13,317 nt of DNA from Coxiellaceae bacterium UBA1530 (GCA_002323325.1 DCQA01000036.1:1-13317), one strand, 5' to 3'; shown: positions 1-6,795, counted from the stretch's first letter. Notes: generated by a model not told the origin, from the letters alone. Made by a program: numbers and translations.

Positions 1-601
1 CAACAGCTGCTTGCTTAACAGCTTCCCAGTAGCGCAACAAGACCTGAAGATCCCATTGCAGCTCCTCTTCACTGCGACCAACACCGGCAGTTCTAGCAAT
101 AGCACTCATTCCATCAGGTATGGCTAAATTACCCATAATTTGTTTGAGTTGCTCTCGGTCTTCACCGTCAATACGTCTTGAGATCCCGCCAGATTTCTGT
201 CGGTTGGGCATCAGGACAAGGTATGAGCCTGCAAGGCTGATAAAAGTGGTCAGGGCGGCCCCTTTGGTGCCACGCTCATCTTTTTCAACTTGAACGACAA
301 CCTCTTGGCCCTCTTGAAGCAGTTTCTTGATATTTGCTTCGCTGATATCCCCTTCTGGTTGGGATACAAAGTATTCTTCTGAAATCTCTTTGACGGGGAG
401 AAACCCATGTTTCTCACTGCCGTAATTGATGAAGACAGCATCAAGGTGTGGTTCAATGCTGGTGATTATTCCTTTGTAAATGTTCGATTGTTTTTGCTGT
501 TGTTCTGCGTGTTCTATGTCGAGATCAACGAGTAACCCATTTTGTGTGATCGCGACGCGTAGCTCGTCACGCTGAGTTGCGTTAATTAGCATTTTGTTCA
601 T
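1..601 (-). CDS. rne: Ribonuclease E, N-terminal part (partial, runs off the left edge)
   Basis: Reading the minus strand from the ATG at 601 gives MNKMLINATQRDELRVAI, followed by about 200 uninterrupted codons. These match the start of RNase E, the membrane-associated endoribonuclease that processes rRNA and tRNA and nucleates the RNA degradosome. The visible part covers the first half of the RNase H-like subdomain and the S1 RNA-binding domain (roughly residues 36-119, with NIYKGII and EKHGFLPVKEI). It continues with the conserved stretch GTKGAALTTFISLAGSYLVL and the 5'-sensor-side motifs GGISRRIDGEDR and ARTAGVGRS. The catalytic DNase I-like domain and the degradosome scaffold lie outside the window. 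RNase G shares this fold, but the N-terminus MLINATQ, the adjacent divergent rluC and the long leader favour RNase E. The ATG at 601 is preferred over the one at 592 because AAAAGG (610-615) lies 8 nt upstream of it. Confidence 0.95.
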   Translation of the reverse strand, partial: MNKMLINATQRDELRVAITQNGLLVDLDIEHAEQQQKQSNIYKGIITSIEPHLDAVFINYGSEKHGFLPVKEISEEYFVSQPEGDISEANIKKLLQEGQEVVVQVEKDERGTKGAALTTFISLAGSYLVLMPNRQKSGGISRRIDGEDREQLKQIMGNLAIPDGMSAIARTAGVGRSEEELQWDLQVLLRYWEAVKQAAV

Positions 602-609
602 TGTTAAAA

Positions 610-621
610 CCTTTTAAAAGG
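610..621 (-). promoter_or_regulatory. rne Shine-Dalgarno inside a 12-bp palindrome
   Basis: CCTTTTAAAAGG is perfectly self-complementary. Its right half on the rne-sense strand (AAAAGG) is the ribosome binding site, 8 nt before the ATG at 601. As a hairpin it could form only four pairs around a TTAA loop, so any masking of the site would be weak. Confidence 0.5.
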
Positions 622-652
622 GCGCTCAACTGTATCTAGTAACAGGTTCGCC

Positions 653-678
653 ATCGGTTAGGAGTGACTCCTACCGAT
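653..678 (-). promoter_or_regulatory. Stem-loop in the rne leader
   Basis: On the rne-sense strand ATCGGT pairs with ACCGAT and AGGAG with CTCCT. One base is bulged and the loop has three bases. It ends about 52 nt upstream of the rne start codon. There is no T-run after it in either direction, so it is not an intrinsic terminator. It is a positional analogue of the E. coli rne leader hairpins that sense RNase E activity. Confidence 0.5.
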
Positions 679-937
679 TTCAACTCACTTGCTTGTCAGT
701 GTGATAGTCTGAAAACATATCTTCGCTGTTTTGTTGGTTAACAAGAGAGGATGTGAATTGTGTTCATAAAGTAGATTGAGCGCCGGTAAAATTCAACCAT
801 AACTGATAAAAATTGGTCTATTGTATGGCTTAAGAACGGTAGGTTGCTTAAATCCATGTTTATCAGTCAACGTATCCAAATATTGTGTTTTGGGGAACAT
901 ATCGGTAAATTTACACCCCAAATCGATAACAAGCGCA

Positions 938-966
938 ACTATACCAGTGTTTTGTCTTCCCAGCAA
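938..966 (-). promoter_or_regulatory. Candidate sigma70 promoter for rne
   Basis: On the minus strand TTGCTG (961-966) is followed after 17 nt by TATAGT (938-943). TGG directly precedes the -10, which gives an extended -10 element. Transcription would start near 931, giving a leader of about 330 nt, close to the length known for E. coli rne. The -35 matches the consensus in only three positions, so the call rests mainly on the extended -10 and the spacing. Confidence 0.4.
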
Positions 967-999
967 TACAGTGTACTTTCAGTAGCTGCTAGGTGCTCA

Positions 1000-1036
1000 T
1001 TGTGCTAGTTTCAATCAGTTGGTTTAAAGTTATGAT
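1000..1036 (+). promoter_or_regulatory. Candidate promoter region for rluC
   Basis: TTGTGC (1000-1005), a 17-nt spacer and TTTAAA (1023-1028) preceded by TGG form one possible extended -10 promoter. TATGAT (1031-1036) is an alternative -10 with only a weak -35 (TTTCAA at 1009-1014). Either would start transcription 25-40 nt before the rluC ATG at 1072. No other signal is obvious between the divergent rne promoter candidate and rluC. Confidence 0.35.
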
Positions 1037-1071
1037 TTTGTTCATTTTTTTGAAAAGAATCGGAGGGGAGT

Positions 1072-2001
1072 ATGGCTGCCCAGTTTATTACCGTTGATGC
1101 TTCCTCGGACAATCAGCGTGTGGATAACTTTTTGTTCAGGCACATGAAAGGGGTTCCAAAGAGTAGGGTGTATCGCGCGCTTCGTCAGGGCGAGGTGCGC
1201 GTCAACAAAAAGCGTGTCAAAGCACATACTCGTCTGTGTTTAGACGATGTCGTGCGTATTCCTCCAATCGGACTTGCTGAGAGGGCAGTGATCCAGAAGC
1301 CTTCCGACCAGTTGGCAGGCCTTCTAATGGATAGTATTGTGTACCAGGATAATGATTGTCTCGTCGTAGATAAACCTTCTGGTTTGCCTGTTCATGGCGG
1401 TAGTGGCAATCAGGCTGGTCTCATTGAATTGTTGCGCCTGCTGACTGATCCGAACGATAGCTATTTAGAACTGGTCCACCGACTGGATAAAGCTACTTCT
1501 GGTTGCCTGGTGTTGGCCAAAAATAGACCATTTTTAACGCATTGTCATGAAGTTCTGGCTGCTCGAAAGGCACAAAAGACGTATCAGGCTCTCGTGAAGG
1601 GTAATTGGCAAGGTGGTGAGATTCTAGTCAACGCACCATTGCTCCGCTATCAGCGCACATGTGGTGAGTCGGCCGTTAGGGTTGATGAGGCTGGTAAATC
1701 TTCGCAGACGATTTTTAGACCACTACAGCGTTTTAACGATGCGACACTGGTAGAAGCCATACCTGTAACAGGACGAACGCATCAGATACGTGTCCATGCG
1801 GCTCACATCGGACACCCCATAGGGCAGGATGACAAGTACGGGGATAAGTTTTTTAACAGAAATATCAGCAAGTTAGGTTTAAGTCGTTTATTCTTGCATG
1901 CGGTTAGTATTACGTTTCCCCTAGCGTCACCTGGCGAAACATTTGGGGTCTGTGTTCCGCTACCAGCTGCTTTAATAGCTGTATTGGATCGCTTGAATTG
2001 A
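1072..2001 (+). CDS. rluC: 23S rRNA pseudouridine synthase, RluC/RluD family
   Basis: This 309-residue protein converts specific uridines of 23S rRNA to pseudouridine; E. coli RluC acts on positions 955, 2504 and 2580. An S4 RNA-binding domain spans about residues 15-65 (RVDNFLFRHM, then RALRQGEVRVNKKRVK). The catalytic RsuA/RluA domain follows from about residue 88. HRLDKATSG at 136-144 holds the catalytic Asp139, and VVDKPSGLPVHGG (98-110) and GRTHQIRVH (234-242) are the other family signatures. The ATG at 1072 has a good GGAGG site 7-10 nt upstream. Position directly divergent from rne is the classical arrangement for rluC and supports it over rluA or rluD. The yceF/maf gene that follows rluC in E. 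coli is absent; yceD comes next after 51 nt. Confidence 0.93.
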   Translation: MAAQFITVDASSDNQRVDNFLFRHMKGVPKSRVYRALRQGEVRVNKKRVKAHTRLCLDDVVRIPPIGLAERAVIQKPSDQLAGLLMDSIVYQDNDCLVVDKPSGLPVHGGSGNQAGLIELLRLLTDPNDSYLELVHRLDKATSGCLVLAKNRPFLTHCHEVLAARKAQKTYQALVKGNWQGGEILVNAPLLRYQRTCGESAVRVDEAGKSSQTIFRPLQRFNDATLVEAIPVTGRTHQIRVHAAHIGHPIGQDDKYGDKFFNRNISKLGLSRLFLHAVSITFPLASPGETFGVCVPLPAALIAVLDRLN

Positions 2002-2026
2002 CACTGGTGATTGATACCGCTAATAT
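1998..2026 (+). promoter_or_regulatory. Strong candidate promoter for the yceD-rpmF-plsX-fab operon
   Basis: TTGACA (1998-2003, perfect consensus) overlaps the rluC stop codon. It is followed by a 17-nt spacer and TAATAT (2021-2026, four of six consensus positions). The next six bases, CGCGCC, form a GC-rich discriminator, and transcription would start near 2033, about 20 nt before yceD. GC-rich discriminators are typical of promoters repressed by ppGpp/DksA, such as those for rRNA and ribosomal proteins. That fits an operon carrying L32 and lipid synthesis genes, but stringent control is inferred here. Confidence 0.6.
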
Positions 2027-2052
2027 CGCGCCTTTGGTAAAGAGATGTTTTG

Positions 2053-2526
2053 ATGAAGAAGTCGGTTGACGTCGTAGATGAAGGTAAATTACCCATCTAT
2101 TCATTCGATTACATTATCTCTTTAGAGCTTTTAGCACGGCACGCTATGACGCTGCAAGGTAAAGTTCCTCTATCTGAACTGCACCACGTAGCGGAGACAA
2201 CATTACACAGTGAAGGTTGGGTGACGTTTTATTTTTCGTTTGCTCTTGATCACGATGGGCGTATGGCCATCGAAGGTTCATTGGATGTTGTTCTTTCATT
2301 ACAGTGTCAGCGATGCTGCCAACCAATGGAATTGACATTACAAGTGTCTCCACGTCTGGTGGCGGTGAGTGAAGAGGAAGCCGACCATTTAGATGAGGAT
2401 ACAGAAGCGCTAGTATTATCTGGCGAGCCCTTGCAATTGGGACATTTAATAGAAGAAGAAATTCTACTGCATATGCCCCTCATTCCTCGACATGCTGATG
2501 AAGCATGTGAGTGGGTATTTAAGTAG
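2053..2526 (+). CDS. yceD: YceD / DUF177 family 23S rRNA accumulation protein
   Basis: This 157-residue acidic protein belongs to the DUF177 family. Members lie directly upstream of rpmF in most bacteria, and both bacterial and plastid homologues are reported to be needed for normal 23S rRNA levels. Typical features are visible: a Cys pair in LQCQRCCQPM (Cys85, Cys88 and an extra Cys89), an acidic central stretch (residues 107-119), the LIEEEILLHMPLIPRH segment (132-147), and a late Cys152. The Cys/His set could bind a metal, but this is an inference. The ATG at 2053 is chosen over the TTG at 2050 because it is the stronger codon and AAAGAG (2039-2044) is 8 nt upstream. It is the first gene after the candidate operon promoter and ends 24 nt before rpmF. 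Confidence 0.88.
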   Translation: MKKSVDVVDEGKLPIYSFDYIISLELLARHAMTLQGKVPLSELHHVAETTLHSEGWVTFYFSFALDHDGRMAIEGSLDVVLSLQCQRCCQPMELTLQVSPRLVAVSEEEADHLDEDTEALVLSGEPLQLGHLIEEEILLHMPLIPRHADEACEWVFK

Positions 2527-2550
2527 AATAAACAGAACTTAGGAGTAATC

Positions 2551-2739
2551 ATGGCAGTTCAACAAAATCGTAAAACTCGTTCGAAACGCGGTATGCGTCG
2601 CGCACATGACAGCTTATCTGCAAAATGTGTGTCTACCGATTCAATGACAGGTGAGCAGCACTTGCGTCATCACGTGGCACCTGATGGTTTCTACAAAGGC
2701 GAAGAAATCGTCGCCACACCAGAAAACGACGAAGAATAA
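2551..2739 (+). CDS. rpmF: 50S ribosomal protein L32
   Basis: The 62-residue product begins MAVQQNRKTRSKRGMRRAHD, the highly conserved N-terminus of bacterial L32 (bL32), and continues with the family motif TGEQHLRHHVAPDGFYKGEE. L32 sits in the large subunit near the exit side of the peptidyl transferase region. It is the form without a CxxC zinc ribbon, having a single Cys26. It is slightly longer than the 57-residue E. coli protein because of an acidic C-terminal tail (ATPENDEE). AGGAG at 2541-2545 precedes the ATG by 5 nt. It lies 24 nt after yceD and 17 nt before plsX, the standard arrangement, and is presumably cotranscribed with both. Confidence 0.97.
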   Translation: MAVQQNRKTRSKRGMRRAHDSLSAKCVSTDSMTGEQHLRHHVAPDGFYKGEEIVATPENDEE

Positions 2740-2756
2740 AAATCACTGAGCATATC

Positions 2757-3776
2757 ATGAAGATTATTGCTATAGACGCCATGGGTGGTGATCATGGTCC
2801 GCGAGCTGTCTTACCTGCTGTCGAAGACGCGTTGCGACTTTATTCTCATCTTAAGGTTATTCTTGTCGGATTGCAGTCAGCCATGGATGATCATGCTGAG
2901 AAACTTCCAGAACCGCTTCGTTCTCGTGTGGAATATGTCTACGCATCAGAAGTCGTGGAGATGGGAGAATCGCCCGCAAAGGCGATGCGTAATAAGAAAG
3001 ACTCATCGATGCGTATCGCTATCAATCTCGTTAAAGAGGGTCGTGCTGATGCTTGTGTCTCATCAGGTAACACTGGTGCTTTAATGGCAACAGCGCGTTT
3101 TGTATTAAAAACATTACCTGGAATCGATCGCCCTGCAATACTATCCCGTTTCCCTACTCGAAAGGATGTGCCAGTTCGAGTTTTGGATTTAGGTGCAAAC
3201 GTGGATTCATCCGCGCAACATTTATACCAATTTGCCATGATGGGCTCTATTGTTGCCTCAGCTGTCGCGGGGATTAAAAATCCCAAAGTTGGTTTGCTTA
3301 ATGTCGGAGAAGAAGACATTAAAGGTAATGAGCAGGTAAAGAAAACAGCCGAACTATTGCAAGCATCTGATGCCATTAACTACGTTGGGTACGTAGAGGG
3401 TGACGCCTTATTTTCAGGAGCAGTTGATTTGATTGTTTGTGATGGGTTTGTAGGGAACATTGCCCTGAAAGCTGTCGAAGGTGCTGTGCGATTTGTTGGC
3501 GCTCACTTGTCGAGGGCTTACAATAAAAGCTGGATTACACGTTTTTGCTTTTTACCTTTGAGACCTGTCAAAAAAATGATAGACCCACGACGATATAACG
3601 GTGCTTCGTTTGTTGGTTTAGATGGTGTTGTTATTAAGAGTCACGGTTCAGCCGATCGATTGGCCTTCCTCAAAGCAATTGAAGAAGCTTTAGCTGAAGT
3701 CGATGAAAATGTTCCCCAGTTGATTAAAGACAACTTACGTCACGATATCAGTGTGGAGACAATTAAAGAGGAGTAG
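2757..3776 (+). CDS. plsX: Phosphate acyltransferase PlsX
   Basis: PlsX converts acyl-ACP and phosphate to acyl-phosphate, the acyl donor for PlsY in the first step of phospholipid synthesis. It acts as a peripheral membrane protein. The 339-residue product starts with the signature IAIDAMGGDHGP (4-15). It continues with the family blocks SMRIAINLVKEGRADACVSSGNTGALM (84-110), VLDLGANVD (142-150), LLNVGEEDIKGNE (180-192), VCDGFVGNIALK (227-238) and YNGASFVGLDGVVIKSHGSAD (280-300). Length is normal for the family. The ribosome binding site is poor (only TGAG at 2747-2750), so translation may depend on coupling to rpmF, which ends 17 nt upstream. Its last codons contain the ribosome binding site of fabH. 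Confidence 0.96.
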   Translation: MKIIAIDAMGGDHGPRAVLPAVEDALRLYSHLKVILVGLQSAMDDHAEKLPEPLRSRVEYVYASEVVEMGESPAKAMRNKKDSSMRIAINLVKEGRADACVSSGNTGALMATARFVLKTLPGIDRPAILSRFPTRKDVPVRVLDLGANVDSSAQHLYQFAMMGSIVASAVAGIKNPKVGLLNVGEEDIKGNEQVKKTAELLQASDAINYVGYVEGDALFSGAVDLIVCDGFVGNIALKAVEGAVRFVGAHLSRAYNKSWITRFCFLPLRPVKKMIDPRRYNGASFVGLDGVVIKSHGSADRLAFLKAIEEALAEVDENVPQLIKDNLRHDISVETIKEE

Positions 3777-3778
3777 CT

Positions 3779-4735
3779 ATGACGATGTCCTCATCAATTG
3801 CAGGCATAGGTTCTTATTTACCTAAGCAAGTAATTACTAATCATGATTTAGAGAAGACGCTAGATACATCTGATGAGTGGATTATGCAGCGTGTCGGTAT
3901 TGCTCAGCGCCAGGTTTTATCGGAGGGTGAAACTACGTCGATGATGGCTGTTGAAGCGGCTAAGTGTGCTTTAGAGGATTCGGGTCTATCACCAAACGAT
4001 ATTGACATGGTTATCGTTGCTACAGCCACCTCTGAATACTGTTTTCCGAGTGTAGCTTGTATGGTTCAACGTGAGCTGGGAATTACTAATGCCTCTCCGG
4101 CTTTTGACGTCTCAGCAGCATGTGCTGGCTTTATCTACGGTCTTAGTATTGCCGATCAATATATCCGCTCGTGTGCTGCAAGGCATGTCTTGGTGATTGG
4201 TGCAGAATCGCTTTCTAAGTACGTCAATTGGCAGGATCGTTCAACCTGTATTTTATTTGGCGACGGTGCTGGAGCGGTCATATTGAGTCAGTCTGATTCC
4301 CCTGGAATTTTAGCAACTAAAATACACGCTTTAGGAGAGCACGTGGATCTCTTGTATGCAAAAAGCTCGCATTGGTCCTCTGCACGTGAAACTGTTCAGA
4401 TGGATGGATCAGATGTTTTTAAGCTAGCAGTGACAAAATTAAATGAGATTGTCGATCAAACATTAGCAATGGCAGGTATGCATCAAGGCGATGTTGATTG
4501 GCTAATTCCACACCAGGCAAATATGAGGATCATCAAAGCGATCGCTAAGCGTTTGTCGTTACCAGAAGAGCGTGTGATTTTAACCATCAAAGAGCATGCG
4601 AATACCTCATCAGCATCGGTTCCATTAGCTTTCGATGTGGCTGTGAAGTCCGGTAAAGTGAAGCGTGGCGATAGAGTTATGTTGGAAGCTTTTGGTGCTG
4701 GTTTAGCATGGGGTGCTGTCTTATTGACATTTTAA
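3779..4735 (+). CDS. fabH: Beta-ketoacyl-ACP synthase III (FabH)
   Basis: FabH starts type II fatty acid synthesis by condensing acetyl-CoA with malonyl-ACP. The 318-residue protein has the thiolase fold and an intact Cys-His-Asn triad: Cys115 in SAACAGF, His245 in PHQAN and Asn275 in HANTS. The ACP/CoA-side features EWI (33-35) and YCFPS (87-91) are also present. The CoA-contact segment reads QRVGIAQRQ rather than the common RTGIRxR form, a small departure that might affect the primer pocket. GAGGAG inside the end of plsX sits 5 nt before the ATG at 3779, and the gap to plsX is only 2 nt, so the two are probably translationally coupled. The gap to fabD is 32 nt. Confidence 0.96.
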   Translation: MTMSSSIAGIGSYLPKQVITNHDLEKTLDTSDEWIMQRVGIAQRQVLSEGETTSMMAVEAAKCALEDSGLSPNDIDMVIVATATSEYCFPSVACMVQRELGITNASPAFDVSAACAGFIYGLSIADQYIRSCAARHVLVIGAESLSKYVNWQDRSTCILFGDGAGAVILSQSDSPGILATKIHALGEHVDLLYAKSSHWSSARETVQMDGSDVFKLAVTKLNEIVDQTLAMAGMHQGDVDWLIPHQANMRIIKAIAKRLSLPEERVILTIKEHANTSSASVPLAFDVAVKSGKVKRGDRVMLEAFGAGLAWGAVLLTF

Positions 4736-4767
4736 TCATGATGTTATCTGCGAAATAAGGAGTAGTT

Positions 4768-5715
4768 ATGTCAGAATGGGCGATGATTTTTCCAGGTCAG
4801 GGTTCTCAATCCGTTGGTATGCTTTCTGAGATATACGCTCAGCATTCAGTGGTTCGGGATATTTTTGAGCGTGCTTCTGATCACTTGGGTTATGACTTAT
4901 GGTTGCTGATTTGTGATGGGCCCGTTGAACAATTAAACCAAACCGTTTATACCCAGCCTGCTTTGTTTGTTGTTGAGTTTGCGTTATGGCGATACTGGTG
5001 TTCGCAAACAGACTTGCGACCGCATTGGATGGCAGGGCATAGTCTGGGGGAATACTCTGCATTAGCGAGTGCTGGCGTTTTTTCTTTTGAGGACGGTTTA
5101 GATTTGGTGGTAACTCGTGCTAACGCGATGCAAGCCGCAGTTCCCATCGGTGTTGGCGCAATGGCAGCTATCATTGGACTCACGGATGATCAGATAACGA
5201 CGATTTGTGATGCTTGTGCTGATGGCGAGGTATTGACTCCTGCAAACTATAACGCACATGGTCAGGTGGTGTTGGCAGGGCATCTTGCGGCAATAGATAG
5301 GGCAATTGAGGCAGCACTTGATTCCGGCGCTAAGATCGCAAAAAAAATACCTGTCAGTGTGCCATCGCATTGTGCACTCATGCAGCCAGCGGTTGATGCC
5401 TTAGCAGATAAATTCAAAAGTGTCTCATGGCATCAGCCTATTATTCCTGTTATTCAAAATACGGACGCTGTTGTGCATACAGATATAGAGACGATTCGCC
5501 ATGCTTTATTACAGCAATTAACTGGTTCTGTGCATTGGGTGAAGACAGTTCAGTACATGGGAGAACAAGGTGTTTCGCACTTGGTGGAATGTGGTCCTGG
5601 AAAAGTGTTAGCAGGTCTTGTTAAACGCATTGATCGAGAGCTCACAACATTGCCGTTCAACACCAGTGAAAATTTAACAGTCATTGAACAACACTTAGTC
5701 GAGGTACAGGCATGA
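4768..5715 (+). CDS. fabD: Malonyl-CoA:ACP acyltransferase (FabD)
   Basis: FabD transfers malonyl groups from CoA to ACP and so supplies the extender units for FabH and FabF. The 315-residue protein begins with the FPGQGSQ motif (residues 8-14, Gln11 in the oxyanion hole). It has the nucleophile Ser92 in GHSLGE, Arg117 that binds the malonyl carboxylate (TRANAM) and the catalytic His201 in VPSHCALM. These are the same positions as Ser92 and His201 of the E. coli enzyme. The C-terminal VECGPGKVLAGLVKRID (273-289) is also typical. AAGGAG (4757-4762) lies 5 nt upstream of the ATG. The stop codon overlaps the fabG start by 4 nt (ATGA). Confidence 0.97.
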   Translation: MSEWAMIFPGQGSQSVGMLSEIYAQHSVVRDIFERASDHLGYDLWLLICDGPVEQLNQTVYTQPALFVVEFALWRYWCSQTDLRPHWMAGHSLGEYSALASAGVFSFEDGLDLVVTRANAMQAAVPIGVGAMAAIIGLTDDQITTICDACADGEVLTPANYNAHGQVVLAGHLAAIDRAIEAALDSGAKIAKKIPVSVPSHCALMQPAVDALADKFKSVSWHQPIIPVIQNTDAVVHTDIETIRHALLQQLTGSVHWVKTVQYMGEQGVSHLVECGPGKVLAGLVKRIDRELTTLPFNTSENLTVIEQHLVEVQA

Positions 5716-6455
5716 ATTGGGAAGATAAAGTTGCTCTAGTCACCGGAGCCTCTCGAGGTATTGGCCAAGGCATAGCGTCAGAGTTGGCTCGACAGGGTGC
5801 GACCGTTGTTGGTACCGCAACCACTGAGCAGGGTGCTGAGAGTATCACCCAGGCGCTGTCAGCTTTTTCTGATACAGGGCAGGGTTGTGTATTAGACGTT
5901 CGGGATACTGAATCGGTTAAAGCTTTATTTACTGAGATGAAGGCTACAGTAGGTATGCCGTCAATTTTAGTGAATAACGCAGGTATCACTCAGGATTCTA
6001 TATTTCTGAGGATGCGTGAAGAACAATGGGATGCTGTGATCGACGCAAATTTAAATTCTTTGTATCGTGTGACGAAACTAGCACTAAAAGGAATGCTGCG
6101 TCAGCGTTGGGGTAGGATTATTAATATCGCCTCGGTGGTAGCTCAAATGGGTAACCCCGGTCAAGCAAATTATTGTGCCGCAAAAGCTGGCATGCTGGGA
6201 TTTACCAAGTCGCTAGCATTAGAAATGGCTAGCTATGGTATTACAGTTAATGCAGTGGCTCCGGGTTTTATTAACACGCAAATGACACAGGACTTAACCG
6301 AAGAACAACAAGCAGCTGTTTTATCACAAGTGCCGATGAAGTCAATTGGTGCGGTTGAAGATATTGCATATGCAGTGCGTTTTCTAGCGTCTGATGAGTC
6401 TAAATACATGACTGGTCATACCTTGAACGTGAATGGAGGGATGTGTTTAGCTTGA
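5712..6455 (+). CDS. fabG: 3-oxoacyl-ACP reductase (FabG)
   Basis: FabG is the NADPH-dependent short-chain dehydrogenase that reduces beta-ketoacyl-ACP in each elongation round. The 247-residue protein has the Rossmann nucleotide motif TGASRGIG (11-18), NNAG (88-91) and the full catalytic tetrad. The tetrad is Asn113 in DANLNS, Ser141 in NIASVVAQMGN, Tyr154 and Lys158 in the YCAAK segment. The C-terminus ends with the usual GHTLNVNGGMCLA. Its ATG overlaps the fabD stop codon by 4 nt, so translation is probably coupled. The next gene, acpP, starts 74 nt downstream. There are no irregularities. Confidence 0.97.
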   Translation: MNWEDKVALVTGASRGIGQGIASELARQGATVVGTATTEQGAESITQALSAFSDTGQGCVLDVRDTESVKALFTEMKATVGMPSILVNNAGITQDSIFLRMREEQWDAVIDANLNSLYRVTKLALKGMLRQRWGRIINIASVVAQMGNPGQANYCAAKAGMLGFTKSLALEMASYGITVNAVAPGFINTQMTQDLTEEQQAAVLSQVPMKSIGAVEDIAYAVRFLASDESKYMTGHTLNVNGGMCLA

Positions 6456-6478
6456 GAAATTTTGCTTGCAAGATTTTT

Positions 6479-6507
6479 TTGAAGCATTACACTGATGAAA
6501 CTATTTT
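6479..6507 (+). promoter_or_regulatory. Weak candidate promoter for acpP
   Basis: In the 74-nt gap between fabG and acpP, TTGAAG (6479-6484) is followed after 17 nt by TATTTT (6502-6507), each matching consensus in four of six positions. It would give a leader of only about 16 nt, just enough for the ribosome binding site at 6516-6521. E. coli acpP also has extra transcription of its own, in keeping with the high demand for ACP. The assignment here is tentative. Confidence 0.3.
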
Positions 6508-6529
6508 TAAACTAAAGAGGACGAATATC

Positions 6530-6769
6530 ATGAGCGATACTATTGACAGCCGAGTAATGCAAATTGTCAGTGAGCAGTTGGGCGTGAATGCTCAAGATGT
6601 GACAGTGACTTCATCATTTGTAGATGATCTTGGTGCTGATTCATTAGATACCGTCGAGCTAGTGATGGCATTGGAAGAAGAGTTTAACGTTGAAATTCCT
6701 GATGAAGAAGCAGAGAAAATCACAACGATTCAACAAGCAGTTGATTTTATCAATTCTGCTGCTGAGTAA
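6530..6769 (+). CDS. acpP: Acyl carrier protein
   Basis: ACP carries the growing acyl chain on a 4'-phosphopantetheine arm and serves FabH, FabD, FabG, FabF and PlsX encoded alongside it. The 79-residue acidic protein has the attachment serine Ser38 in the conserved GADSLDTVELVM segment (helix II), and EEEFNVEIPDEEAEKI forms the recognition region. The frame is open further upstream to an ATG at 6443, which would overlap the end of fabG. The start at 6530 is chosen because it gives the standard ACP N-terminus and length and has AGAGGA at 6516-6521. The gap to fabF is 41 nt. ACP is usually among the most abundant proteins of the cell. Confidence 0.97.
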   Translation: MSDTIDSRVMQIVSEQLGVNAQDVTVTSSFVDDLGADSLDTVELVMALEEEFNVEIPDEEAEKITTIQQAVDFINSAAE

Positions 6770-6795
6770 TTTCGTTTTTTTAAAACAATCGAAAT
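6769..6795 (+). other. AU-rich stem-loop between acpP and fabF
   Basis: ATTTCG (6769-6774) and CGAAAT (6790-6795) form a perfect 6-bp inverted repeat around a 15-nt loop containing seven T. It follows directly on the acpP stop codon and ends before the fabF ribosome binding site. The T-run is in the loop rather than after the stem, so it is not a standard intrinsic terminator. It might act as a 3' stabiliser or processing site that helps acpP transcripts outnumber fabF. Confidence 0.3.

Larger units (their letters stand above)
602..931 (-). promoter_or_regulatory. Putative long 5' leader of rne with inverted repeats
   Basis: No gene is visible in this stretch, and transcription toward rne would give a leader of about 330 nt. 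It contains a strong stem at 653-678 (6 bp, one bulged base, then 5 bp, with a 3-nt loop). There is a smaller AU-rich hairpin at 731-744 (TTGTT, loop GGTT, AACAA). A perfect 9-bp inverted repeat, ACTGATAAA at 802-810 and TTTATCAGT at 859-867, is separated by 48 nt. In E. coli the rne leader is of similar length, and its hairpins let RNase E cleave and down-regulate its own mRNA. The same role here is inferred from position and structure, not from sequence identity. Confidence 0.5.

Noticed and set aside
2939..3376. A 145-codon open frame on the minus strand inside plsX
   Set aside because: It lies entirely within a well-conserved plsX, resembles no family I recognise and has no clear ribosome binding site; it is a frame shadow.
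4766..5062. A 98-codon minus-strand open frame over fabD
   Set aside because: fabD is intact with all catalytic residues on the plus strand; the antisense frame has low-complexity composition and no family features.
6463..6480. Possible terminator TTGCTTGCAAG followed by seven T after fabG
   Set aside because: The stem has at most 3-4 pairs with too small a loop, so a stable hairpin is unlikely despite the T-run.
6443..6529. A longer acpP start at 6443 overlapping the end of fabG
   Set aside because: It would add 29 residues with no counterpart in ACPs, while the ATG at 6530 gives the standard N-terminus with a good ribosome binding site.
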